From: JAGXLC01 sp964472385
Lineage (GTDB): Bacteria > Bacteroidota > Bacteroidia > Bacteroidales > UBA12077
Assembly: GCA_964472385.1 (NCBI GenBank)
Contig: CAYYLT010000186.1
Span: 1 to 7,086 of the forward strand
Direction of reading: 5' to 3'
DNA length: 7,086 nucleotides
Shown here: in pieces, positions 1 through 5,073 of the stretch
Layout: each line of letters starts with the position of its first letter
Numbering within the stretch: position 1 is the first letter of the stretch
Translations under genes and position numbers: made by a program
The notes under the pieces: model-generated
Seen by the model: the letters and a program-made list of their open reading frames with translations, nothing else
What the model was told of the DNA's origin: nothing
Databases searched by the model: none

Positions 1-49
1 CTTTCGACGCCTTGCATCTACCCAAAACTTGACGCATGAATAATGCAGG
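1..49 (-). mobile_element. Truncated end of MITE-like repeat element (copy 1)
   Basis: This is the reverse complement of positions 4382-4430 with two mismatches in 49 bases. The outer end, read on the minus strand, is CCTGCATTATTCATG, matching the terminal repeat of the full copy at 4382-4837. The rest of the element lies left of the window. The flank just outside the end (50-54, ttaga) reads TCTAA in element orientation, similar to the CCTAA beside the full copy. The match is seen directly; calling it an element end is inference. Confidence 0.75.
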
Positions 50-86
50 TTAGATTTTTCACACGCCTCGAATTTGAACTTTATAA

Positions 87-118
87 AACAAATACTTGAG
101 TTTATAGACAGACCCTAA
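87..118 (-). repeat. 32-bp inverted repeat, left partner
   Basis: The reverse complement of this segment matches 2064-2095 at 28 of 32 positions, including an uninterrupted 14-base core, TCTGTCTATAAACT. It lies between the end of repeat copy 1 and nikR. The pair encloses nikR and the oxidoreductase gene. It contains one of four copies of the 9-mer TCTATAAAC (here on the minus strand, 108-100). Function is unknown; no open frame runs through it. Confidence 0.6.
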
Positions 119-171
119 TTAATAATACTCCGGTGGAGCTGTCTGCACCCTCCCCACCAGACATTGCCCAT

Positions 172-259
172 CTATAAACGAGCGGAGCAAAGGTTAACAT
201 ATTTCATCCCCGCTTTGTTGCAAAGATACAAAATGTTACCATTCTAAGAATCGTGTTAC
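172..259. promoter_or_regulatory. nikR upstream region with minus-strand -7 box and palindromes
   Basis: On the minus strand, 228-221 reads TATCTTTG, matching the Bacteroidota -7 consensus TAnnTTTG; no TTTG -33 box sits at the usual distance. Around it are several symmetric elements: CTTTG-TTG-CAAAG (213-225), an interrupted inverted pair GGTTAACAT (192-200) and ATGTTACC (233-240), and the 11-base palindrome ATTCTAAGAAT (241-251) between two TGTTAC direct repeats (234-239, 254-259). This could be an operator region for NikR autoregulation or for a divergent gene. None of it matches the E. coli NikR operator, so the role is speculative. Confidence 0.3.
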
Positions 260-342
260 AAAAAATCCTTTAACCAGAACCGGATTATTTCAGTGTAAAC
301 GCTTTTTTGGTACTCCTGAAAGGAACTGTTTGTTTTTATGTT

Positions 343-350
343 TAACTTTG
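343..350 (+). promoter_or_regulatory. Putative nikR promoter, -7 box
   Basis: TAACTTTG matches the Bacteroidota -7 consensus TAnnTTTG. Transcription would begin near 357, giving a leader of about 20 bases before the ATG at 378. No clear TTTG lies at the standard -33 distance. This position argues against translation starting at the in-frame TTG at 330, which would lie upstream of the transcript. Confidence 0.5.
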
Positions 351-377
351 TACCTTCATGACCAAAAACAATTTATC

Positions 378-779
378 ATGGCCATTAAGAGATTCGGCGT
401 ATCCCTGGAAGAAAGCGTATTGCATGATCTGGATGCATTGGTGGAAAAACATCAATTTCCCAATCGCTCGCAGGCCATTCGTTTTCTGATCAAGGAGCAT
501 CTGGTGGCGGAACAGTGGAAAGAAAATGAGGAGGTGGCCGGAACCATTACCCTGCTATTTGACCATCATAAGCGTGATCTTTCCAATCATTCTACCCAGA
601 TTCAGCATGATTATCATCACCAGGTACTCTCGGTGCAACATATTCATCTGAATCACGACAATTGTCTGGAGACCATTGCCGTGAAGGGAAGGGCACGTGA
701 TCTGGCAGACCTGGCCGATAAGCTTATCGGGATGAAAGGCATCAAACACGGTAAGCTGGTGATGACCTCCCTGGGGTAA
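378..779 (+). CDS. nikR: Nickel-responsive transcriptional regulator NikR
   Basis: NikR is a tetrameric ribbon-helix-helix DNA-binding protein that binds Ni(II) and then represses nickel-uptake genes. The N-terminal ribbon-helix-helix (residues about 2-45) begins MAIKRFGVSLEE and contains the conserved NRSQAIR turn (29-35). The C-terminal ACT-like metal-binding domain carries His77, His88, His90 and Cys96, which correspond to the four nickel ligands of E. coli NikR (His76, His87, His89, Cys95), so the high-affinity site looks intact. The length of 133 residues equals that of the E. coli protein. I chose ATG 378 because homologues begin there and a -7 box lies just upstream; a 16-residue extension from TTG 330 is unlikely. 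No nickel transporter, hydrogenase or urease gene is in the window, so its targets are elsewhere or to the left. Confidence 0.93.
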   Translation: MAIKRFGVSLEESVLHDLDALVEKHQFPNRSQAIRFLIKEHLVAEQWKENEEVAGTITLLFDHHKRDLSNHSTQIQHDYHHQVLSVQHIHLNHDNCLETIAVKGRARDLADLADKLIGMKGIKHGKLVMTSLG

Positions 780-865
780 ACAGAAAAGACCGGGCTCAGT
801 AGCCTGTCAATCTTTTAGCCTCCCTTATCCTTAGCGCAGTAAAAGATGCAAACAAATGTTGATTG

Positions 866-889
866 AAAACTTGGAAAAAACAAAGTTTT
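866..889 (+). terminator. AT-rich hairpin with T-run after nikR
   Basis: AAAACTT (866-872) and AAGTTTT (883-889) form a 7-bp stem with a 10-base loop, and the right arm runs into five T residues (886-890). It sits 87 bases after the nikR stop. The stem is weak because it is A/T-rich, so this is only a candidate. Confidence 0.3.
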
Positions 890-946
890 TAGGCGTGATA
901 ACCTGAGGGGGAAAGATCATTTTGCCTACTGCCGTTTTTCCCCGGC

Positions 947-966
947 GGGGTATAGATCAATACCCC
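947..966. terminator. GC-containing hairpin between convergent genes
   Basis: GGGGTAT (947-953) pairs perfectly with ATACCCC (960-966) around a 6-base loop. It is 48 bases past the end of the oxidoreductase gene (minus strand) and downstream of nikR. On the minus strand the sequence continues into a C-rich patch and then AAAAA rather than a T-run, so it is not a canonical intrinsic terminator. It may stall either transcript or protect a 3' end. Confidence 0.35.
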
Positions 967-1014
967 TGGGTTAGGGCATGTTGCTGATCCATCATTTGAG
1001 GAAAAGGTCGTGTC

Positions 1015-1998
1015 TCATCTTTGTTCAAAAGGATACGTTAGCTTGATGTGGCTTCTAACTTCATCCAGTATCTGTAAGTTTTGCAGGCTCATGGTAAAAG
1101 GTATGCGGGGGCTTTCCATTTTCTTTTCCCGCATCAGCCGGTTCATCTCTTCAATTTCATAGTTGTAACCCTGTGCTTCCCTTGGATCTTCATAGGAAAT
1201 TTCTTTATGTGGAGTAGTAAGCATAGCTTTTCTGGCTTTCCAGTACTCCCGGGCATAGATATTACCTTTGGTTCCGAATATCTGGGCTTCGCGGCGGGTG
1301 GGATGCTTTGTGGAGCAGGTTAGCTGGGCGAGGGTTCCTTTTTGAAACCGCAGGTTCATCAGGGTGGTGTCATCCACACCGGTATCTCCAAACTGGGCAA
1401 CAGCATGTATTTGCTCTACCTTGTCATCCAAAAGCAGGTTGGTGAAAGCAACAGGGTAAATACCCACATCGAGCAAGCTGCCGCCGGCAAGATGGGGGTT
1501 GTTGATACGGTGTTCCGGGGGCAGGTCCATATGAACGCCGAAATCAGCCTGTATCAGTTTGACCTCACCAATTTCTCCGGAGGTTATCCAGCGTTTAACT
1601 TCGGTAACCACCGGCATGACGTAGGTCCACATGGCCTCCATGAATAGAACCTGATGCGCTTTGGCTGCATCGATCATGGCTTTCAGTTGATCGGCATTAA
1701 CGGCGGCCGGCTTTTCGCACAACACCGCTTTCTTATGTTTTATGGCGGCCAGCGTATGTTCATAATGATGGCTGTGTGGCGTGGCAATATAAACGGCGTC
1801 AATATCACGATCCGCTAAAAGCGCTTCATATCCTTCATAAGATTTTTCAATGCCATGGGCCTGCGCAAAGGATTCAGCTTTATCTTTTGATCTGCTGGCC
1901 ACAGCCATGATCTGCCCTTCTTTGACATATTGGTAATCCCTGGCAAATTTACCGGCAATATATCCGGCTCCTATAATACCCCAGTTTGGTCCTTTCAT
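1015..1998 (-). CDS. Gfo/Idh/MocA family NAD(P)-dependent oxidoreductase
   Basis: A 327-residue cytosolic dehydrogenase, the usual length for the family. The N-terminal Rossmann fold carries the dinucleotide-binding signature GIIGAGYIA (7-15) and ATPHSHHYEH (72-81). The EKP motif at 95-97 supplies the catalytic/nicotinamide-side Lys96. The C-terminal alpha/beta domain has GGSLLDVGIYP (172-182), where Asp177 and Tyr181 sit at the usual substrate-site positions. The segment MEAMWTYVMP (120-129) resembles the dihydrodiol dehydrogenase / D-xylose dehydrogenase / glucose-fructose oxidoreductase branch, so a sugar or polyol is the likely substrate, but it cannot be named from sequence. There is no signal peptide. 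The gene stands alone: its upstream neighbour on the same strand ends at 2192, and nikR converges from the other side. ATG 1998 is favoured by the Rossmann start and a -7 box about 35 bases upstream. Confidence 0.9.
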   Translation of the reverse strand: MKGPNWGIIGAGYIAGKFARDYQYVKEGQIMAVASRSKDKAESFAQAHGIEKSYEGYEALLADRDIDAVYIATPHSHHYEHTLAAIKHKKAVLCEKPAAVNADQLKAMIDAAKAHQVLFMEAMWTYVMPVVTEVKRWITSGEIGEVKLIQADFGVHMDLPPEHRINNPHLAGGSLLDVGIYPVAFTNLLLDDKVEQIHAVAQFGDTGVDDTTLMNLRFQKGTLAQLTCSTKHPTRREAQIFGTKGNIYAREYWKARKAMLTTPHKEISYEDPREAQGYNYEIEEMNRLMREKKMESPRIPFTMSLQNLQILDEVRSHIKLTYPFEQR

Positions 1999-2032
1999 AT
2001 TGATCCCCTATTTTGTATTCAACGCTGAAGAA

Positions 2033-2040
2033 CAAAAATA
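2033..2040 (-). promoter_or_regulatory. Putative oxidoreductase promoter, -7 box
   Basis: Read on the minus strand, 2040-2033 is TATTTTTG, matching TAnnTTTG. It predicts a start of transcription near 2026 and a leader of about 28 bases before the ATG at 1998. The -33 position does not carry TTTG. The region is A/T-rich, so a chance match is possible. Confidence 0.4.
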
Positions 2041-2063
2041 AAAAAATTTGGCTGTTGGTCTGC

Positions 2064-2095
2064 TTAGCCTCTGTCTATAAACTTAAGTGTTTGTT
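2064..2095 (+). repeat. 32-bp inverted repeat, right partner
   Basis: This segment matches the reverse complement of 87-118 at 28 of 32 positions. It lies in the 193-base gap between the oxidoreductase start and the small membrane-protein stop, upstream of the putative oxidoreductase promoter. It contains TCTATAAAC at 2074-2082. No other function is visible in this gap, apart from the promoter box at 2033-2040. Confidence 0.6.
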
Positions 2096-2191
2096 CTATG
2101 GAATGACCACCGAAGTGACAATGAACCATGCCCGGCCCCTGCCGGTTCACAATCCAATGATCTCCAAAAGGCGATCATCCTGACAGGGCTT

Positions 2192-2596
2192 TCACTGTTG
2201 CCCGGTTTTTTCCTTGATGTCCCGCAAGTCGGATTTCAATGCTGCCCTGTCTTTTCTTCTGACAGAACGCAACCTGATCGACTGCTTTTTGTTGGGTCCT
2301 TCGATATCAATCTGGTCTTTGGGGTCATTGAATTCAATAAGGGTCAACTGATCCAGGTTGAATTCTTTTATTTTAAATACCGTAGCATTGATTTTTAAAG
2401 TGTTTTCAGAAATAACCGCATAGGGTACAAAAATACCCCATAGGCCAAATAAGGTGGCCAGCAGAGCAATTAAAAACTTAATACCATCGTACAGCCATAA
2501 AAAGTTCTGCAAACGAAATGTATCAATGACAATGATCAGTCCTACAATCAACAAAATGCTGTAGATATCCGCTGTTCTGTTATATTTTTTGTCCAT
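2192..2596 (-). CDS. Small membrane protein, two TM helices plus cytosolic domain
   Basis: I do not recognise this 134-residue protein as a named family. Two hydrophobic helices are visible at about residues 11-24 and 39-58, joined by a short loop with aromatic residues (RLQNFLWLYDG). A soluble segment of about 75 residues follows: first beta-like (SENTLKINATVFKIKEFNLD, 63-82), then rich in charge and ending in a predicted basic/acidic helix. Two helices followed by a short beta-rich domain resemble bacterial PH-like membrane proteins, but that is only a resemblance. The ATG at 2596 follows an A/T-rich leader without a clear Shine-Dalgarno or -7 box. The gene is on its own transcript: the upstream PAP2 gene is divergent and the next gene on this strand starts 194 bases away. 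The length and continuous frame support a real gene. Confidence 0.7.
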   Translation of the reverse strand: MDKKYNRTADIYSILLIVGLIIVIDTFRLQNFLWLYDGIKFLIALLATLFGLWGIFVPYAVISENTLKINATVFKIKEFNLDQLTLIEFNDPKDQIDIEGPNKKQSIRLRSVRRKDRAALKSDLRDIKEKTGQQ

Positions 2597-2659
2597 AGAA
2601 GTAGCGTTTAATGTATATTATATAAAATCGATTTTTGTGGTCGTTCTGACATCTATTAG

Positions 2660-2684
2660 CCTGTATTGTTCAAAACAAAATGGA
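2660..2684 (+). repeat. Degenerate single end resembling the repeat element
   Basis: The sequence begins CCTGTATTGTTCA and ends AAAATGGA, matching the right terminus of the full element (reverse complement of 4813-4837) at most positions when one base is gapped. No partner end was found nearby. It lies in the 144-base gap upstream of the PAP2 gene. It may be a decayed element end or a chance A/T-rich match. Confidence 0.3.
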
Positions 2685-2740
2685 TTAATTTATTATTTAT
2701 GGGTACATCATGCAAGTTATAAAAAAGTTGGGAGAAATTG

Positions 2741-3511
2741 ATGCATGTGTATTCGAAAATCAGGAAATACTGTAGTATATTAGCGCATCATTCGCCAAGA
2801 AACATATCTATTATGCTCCGGAGAAGCACCTGCTGCATCATTGCCATTATGATTTTATTGCCTCTAAAGGGCAAGGGTCAGACACCCCTGGTGGATTCAA
2901 GCCATACCAGCATGTTGGGCCATGCAGGGTTGGCCTCTGCACTTTTATTTACAGGGAGTTTTCTGATGGATGAGCCGTTGAGGGATATGACCATTGCGCA
3001 TCAAAACCGTTTCATGGATTCCTATACCCATCTTATCAATTATATGGGCAGCAAAAAGGTGGTTCTTCCCCTGAATGTGGTCTTATTTACCGGTGGTTTA
3101 GTGTTTAAGGATACCAGGCTGCAGCATACATCTTTCAATGCATTCAAAAGTATCGTCGGTTCTGCCGGCATAACCTTTGCATTAAAACACCTTACGGGTC
3201 GGGGACGGCCTTACACCGGACAGGGTGCTTACAGTTTTGATCCTTTCCCCGTAAATCAGCATGCTTTCCGGTCTTTACCTTCAGGCCATGCCACCTTAGC
3301 ATTTGCCTTTATTACCCCTTTTGCCGAACAATATTCCCGATGGCTTTATCTTATACCCTTATCTGTGGGTTTTAGCCGGATATACAAGGATAAGCACTGG
3401 ACGTCCGATGTGATAATGGGTTCAGCTTTAGGTTTTATTTCCGGTTATTTTTTTCAGCATAAACAAAAGCATATCGAATGCACATTAAACAAAGTGGTGA
3501 TAAGATTCTGA
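2741..3511 (+). CDS. PAP2 superfamily phosphatase
   Basis: A membrane phosphatase of the type-2 phosphatidic acid phosphatase superfamily, which hydrolyses phosphate esters of lipids or polyprenols at the outer face of the inner membrane. All three signature motifs are complete (numbering from ATG 2741): K149-x6-RP (KHLTGRGRP), PSGH at 180-183, and SR-x5-H-x3-D at 212-223 with nucleophile-type His219 and Asp223. Several hydrophobic segments surround them, as in the family. GGAGA (2731-2735) is a plausible ribosome site for ATG 2741. However, a textbook signal peptide (MLRRSTCCIIAIMILLPL...) begins at the internal ATG 2813, so the true start may be there; a TTG at 2738 is also in frame. The substrate (phosphatidic acid, undecaprenyl pyrophosphate or lipid A phosphate) cannot be settled from sequence. 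The next gene, an outer-membrane barrel, is 203 bases downstream on the same strand, so co-transcription is possible but not shown. Confidence 0.9.
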   Translation: MHVYSKIRKYCSILAHHSPRNISIMLRRSTCCIIAIMILLPLKGKGQTPLVDSSHTSMLGHAGLASALLFTGSFLMDEPLRDMTIAHQNRFMDSYTHLINYMGSKKVVLPLNVVLFTGGLVFKDTRLQHTSFNAFKSIVGSAGITFALKHLTGRGRPYTGQGAYSFDPFPVNQHAFRSLPSGHATLAFAFITPFAEQYSRWLYLIPLSVGFSRIYKDKHWTSDVIMGSALGFISGYFFQHKQKHIECTLNKVVIRF

Positions 3512-3618
3512 ACCTTTGCCTGGTATTGTTGTTTATCCTTTTATAATCCATATGACTACAGGATATTGCTGGATAGAGGTTTCAACCATGCCGTTATATG
3601 ATTAACATGGGGTGAAAG

Positions 3619-3643
3619 AAAAAAAACGTCAAACGATTTTTTT
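3619..3643. terminator. A-tract/T-tract hairpin after the PAP2 gene
   Basis: AAAAAAAACG (3619-3628) can pair with CGATTTTTTT (3634-3643) with one mismatch, giving a stem flanked by A and T tracts. It lies about 108 bases after the PAP2 stop and 72 bases before the barrel gene. Only two G-C pairs support it, so termination would be weak. The rest of the 3512-3714 gap shows nothing further. Confidence 0.3.
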
Positions 3644-3714
3644 AAAAAGATATTCCTTAAATTGCAGGTTCAATTGACCCATTACTTATGTTTATTTAAT
3701 TAAATCATTGCCTT

Positions 3715-4308
3715 ATGAAAAAAACAGTACTTTTTATCGGTTTAATCAGTTTTATCCTAAGCGGATCGATCAATGCCCAGGATTCGGAAGCGGATACATC
3801 TTACCAAAGACCTTATAGCCAACTTTTACAAGGTGGCTTTTCTTTTGGGTATTATGGCTATGGTTATGCAGGATCCAGAACGGGATTCACGCTGCCGCTG
3901 TCGGCCAGCTATGAAACTTACCTGGGAGATAATTTCAGCGGTGGAGGTTTTATCGGCTACAGCAGCTACCGTTATCAGGGTTACCAAAATTATGAATACC
4001 GGTGGACCTTTTTGGATTTTGGGGTGAGGGCCTCCTATCATTACATCCCCTTGCTGAATGAGATGACGGATGCTGAAATTGATCAGAATAAATGGGATTT
4101 TTACATTACCCTGATGTTGATCTTTGAAAGCCGTTCCTATAGTTCAACAGATGATTTTTACCAGGATTATTACGACAATGATTTCTACACCAATTTAGGT
4201 TCTGTCGCAGGTTTTCGCTATAAGTTCTCCGATAACCTGGCGGTGTATTTTGAAGGAGGCCGGGGAACTTTTGGTTTCGGTAACCTTGGCGTTACACTGA
4301 TGTTTTAA
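3715..4308 (+). CDS. Small outer-membrane beta-barrel protein
   Basis: A 197-residue secreted protein. Residues 1-21 are a clear signal peptide (MKKTVLFIGLISFILSGSINA), with cleavage likely at or just after the Ala21-Gln22 typical of Bacteroidota. The mature part is rich in Gly, Tyr, Phe and Ser with alternating hydrophobic and aromatic strands (for example FSFGYYGYGYAG, FIGYSSYRYQGYQ, VAGFRYKFSDNLAVYFEGG). It ends in the strand GFGNLGVTLMF with a C-terminal Phe, the usual recognition signal for BAM-mediated insertion of outer-membrane barrels. About eight strands would fit the length, similar in architecture to OmpA/OmpX-type barrels. Tyrosine-rich acidic loops (SSTDDFYQDYYDNDFYTN) probably face outside. 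The specific role (adhesion, porin, structural) is unknown. No canonical -7 box is visible upstream. Confidence 0.82.
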   Translation: MKKTVLFIGLISFILSGSINAQDSEADTSYQRPYSQLLQGGFSFGYYGYGYAGSRTGFTLPLSASYETYLGDNFSGGGFIGYSSYRYQGYQNYEYRWTFLDFGVRASYHYIPLLNEMTDAEIDQNKWDFYITLMLIFESRSYSSTDDFYQDYYDNDFYTNLGSVAGFRYKFSDNLAVYFEGGRGTFGFGNLGVTLMF

Positions 4309-4311
4309 CCC

Positions 4312-4326
4312 GAATAACGCTTATTC
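4312..4326. terminator. Short hairpin just after the barrel gene
   Basis: GAATAA (4312-4317) and TTATTC (4321-4326) form a perfect 6-bp stem with a 3-base CGC loop, starting 4 bases after the stop codon. There is no T-run on the plus strand; an A-run follows at 4337-4345. It may act as a 3'-end stabiliser or a weak terminator. Confidence 0.25.
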
Positions 4327-4424
4327 CTGTCTCCGAAAAAAAAACTTTGCCATCAAAAAGGACATTGGCCGGAGGGCCTAACCTGTATTATCCATGCGTC
4401 AAGTTTTGGGTAGATGCAAGGCGT

Positions 4425-4704
4425 CGAAAGCCCACGACCTAGTCGCCTACTTCGGGTTTGCTGAAAAACACAAAAAATGGCTATAATAGATAGCATGGGT
4501 ACATTTATTATTTGCAAATTGTAAGGTTAGTTTGCAAATATTTCGTTAAACGGCTTTTCTTTTTTATGATAATTTTTTGTTAGCCTTTAGCACATCATCT
4601 ACTTCGTTGGCTTCAGCTCGCAGTATTCATATACAGCTTCGCTTTGCCGCCTCTTAGCTGATGTACTAAAGACTTTTTCAGCAAACCCTGCTTCGAGGCT
4701 TTCG
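4425..4704. repeat. Nested foldback inside the element
   Basis: Three nested inverted pairs lie in the same order: CGAAAGCC (4425-4432) with GGCTTTCG (4697-4704); GGGTTTGCTGAAAAA (4454-4468) with TTTTTCAGCAAACCC (4674-4688), 15 of 15; and CTTTAGCACATCA (4585-4597) with TGATGTACTAAAG (4659-4671), 12 of 13. The right-hand arms of the second and third pairs are only 2 bases apart, so a single-stranded copy or transcript would form a long compound stem with a short inner hairpin. The function may be structural (a transposition substrate) or an RNA; nothing shows which. Confidence 0.7.
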
Positions 4705-4763
4705 CAACGCAGCAGATGACCAAAAATTGGCGCACTCGGAAAAAATATATGAAAATAGAATTT

Positions 4764-4797
4764 TTTGAACATAATACGTAAAGTACGAATATTTTTG
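4764..4797 (+). promoter_or_regulatory. Outward-facing promoter-like sequence at element end
   Basis: TTTG (4764-4767) and TATTTTTG (4790-4797) match the Bacteroidota -33 and -7 boxes with a 22-base spacer, slightly longer than usual. Transcription would start near 4804 and leave the element rightwards, then meet the terminator hairpin at 4872-4897. The element end at 7026-7086 carries a related but imperfect version facing the dehydrogenase gene. The match is seen; activity is inferred and the region is A/T-rich. Confidence 0.4.
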
Positions 4798-4871
4798 TGT
4801 TTATAAATTTTTATCCATTTTTTATGAATAATACAGGCTTAAATGGAATCCGTCTATAAACAATAAATAGA

Positions 4872-4897
4872 AAAAGGGGCTGTGATAAGCCCCTTTT
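4872..4897. terminator. Strong bidirectional intrinsic terminator
   Basis: AAAAGGGGCT (4872-4881) pairs perfectly with AGCCCCTTTT (4888-4897) around the 6-base loop GTGATA. The stem has G/C pairs next to its loop and A/T tracts at its base, so a T-run follows the stem in either direction. It lies 35 bases beyond the repeat element and could end plus-strand transcripts leaving the element, or minus-strand transcripts passing the cytochrome gene. Between here and 5013 the A/T-rich sequence shows no other feature. Confidence 0.75.
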
Positions 4898-5012
4898 AAT
4901 GTAAACCGGAGGTAGGATTTAAATTGTAGTGATTAATGATTAAGTCAAATATAATAATGTTTTTTTAAATTTCCAAATTATTTTTCATCTGTTTAAAATT
5001 TTTGTTGTTAAA

Positions 5013-5037
5013 AAAATGCCAAAAATTTTGGCATTTT
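5013..5037. terminator. Terminator hairpin after the cytochrome gene
   Basis: AAAATGCCAAAA (5013-5024) and TTTTGGCATTTT (5026-5037) are perfect 12-base inverted arms around one base; in practice an 8-bp stem, AAAATGCC with GGCATTTT, is flanked by T-tracts on either strand. It is 36 bases past the stop of the minus-strand cytochrome gene, a normal position for its terminator. A tandem 9-base duplication, AACTCCCGA twice (5042-5059), lies between it and the stop codon. Confidence 0.7.
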
Positions 5038-5073
5038 CAGGAACTCCCGAAACTCCCGATGAACTTTTTTTAA

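Larger units (their letters stand above)
4382..4837 (+). mobile_element. Full-length MITE-like non-coding element (copy 2)
   Basis: The 456-base element is bounded by terminal inverted repeats: CCTGTATTATCCAT (4382-4395) and ATGAATAATACAGG (4824-4837), matching at 13 of 14 positions. Both ends recur elsewhere in the window: the left end at 1-49 (inverted) and the right end at 7026-7086 (inverted). That recurrence is what defines the boundaries. Flanking pentamers CCTAA (4377-4381) and CTTAA (4838-4842) resemble a degraded target duplication. There is no open frame of transposase size; the interior is a large foldback. The end sequence and short duplication recall insertion sequences mobilised by a DDE transposase supplied in trans, but I cannot assign a family. 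Being about 456 bases and protein-free fits a MITE or an IS deletion derivative. Confidence 0.65.

Noticed and set aside
132..158. G-rich/C-rich stem (GGTGG...CCACC) considered as a riboswitch, for example cobalamin
   Set aside because: Only a 5-bp stem is evident and none of the conserved cobalamin boxes can be identified.
330..377. In-frame TTG extension giving NikR 16 extra N-terminal residues
   Set aside because: The added residues do not resemble NikR N-termini, and a -7 promoter box at 343-350 would place the TTG upstream of the transcript. ATG 378 gives the normal 133-residue length.
1342..1647. 101-codon open frame on the plus strand
   Set aside because: It lies entirely within the strongly supported oxidoreductase gene on the other strand and has no recognisable domain; it is a shadow frame.
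2087..2398. 103-codon open frame on the plus strand overlapping the small membrane-protein gene
   Set aside because: It starts from a non-conserved position and overlaps the antisense of 2192-2596, which has a more protein-like composition with two clear membrane helices.
2699..4504. Shared 10-mer ATGGGTACAT at 2699-2708 and 4495-4504
   Set aside because: A 10-base match is expected by chance many times in a 7-kb window, and the flanks do not align convincingly.
4382..4837. Assigning the repeat element to a named IS family (IS1380-like was considered because of the CCTG ends and short TA-rich flanks)
   Set aside because: No transposase is present and I cannot verify terminal sequences from memory, so the family stays unassigned.
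4309..5073. CRISPR array, tRNA or rRNA in the large gene-free gap
   Set aside because: There are no regularly spaced direct repeats and no tRNA cloverleaf or rRNA-like sequence; the gap is explained by the repeat element and two terminators.
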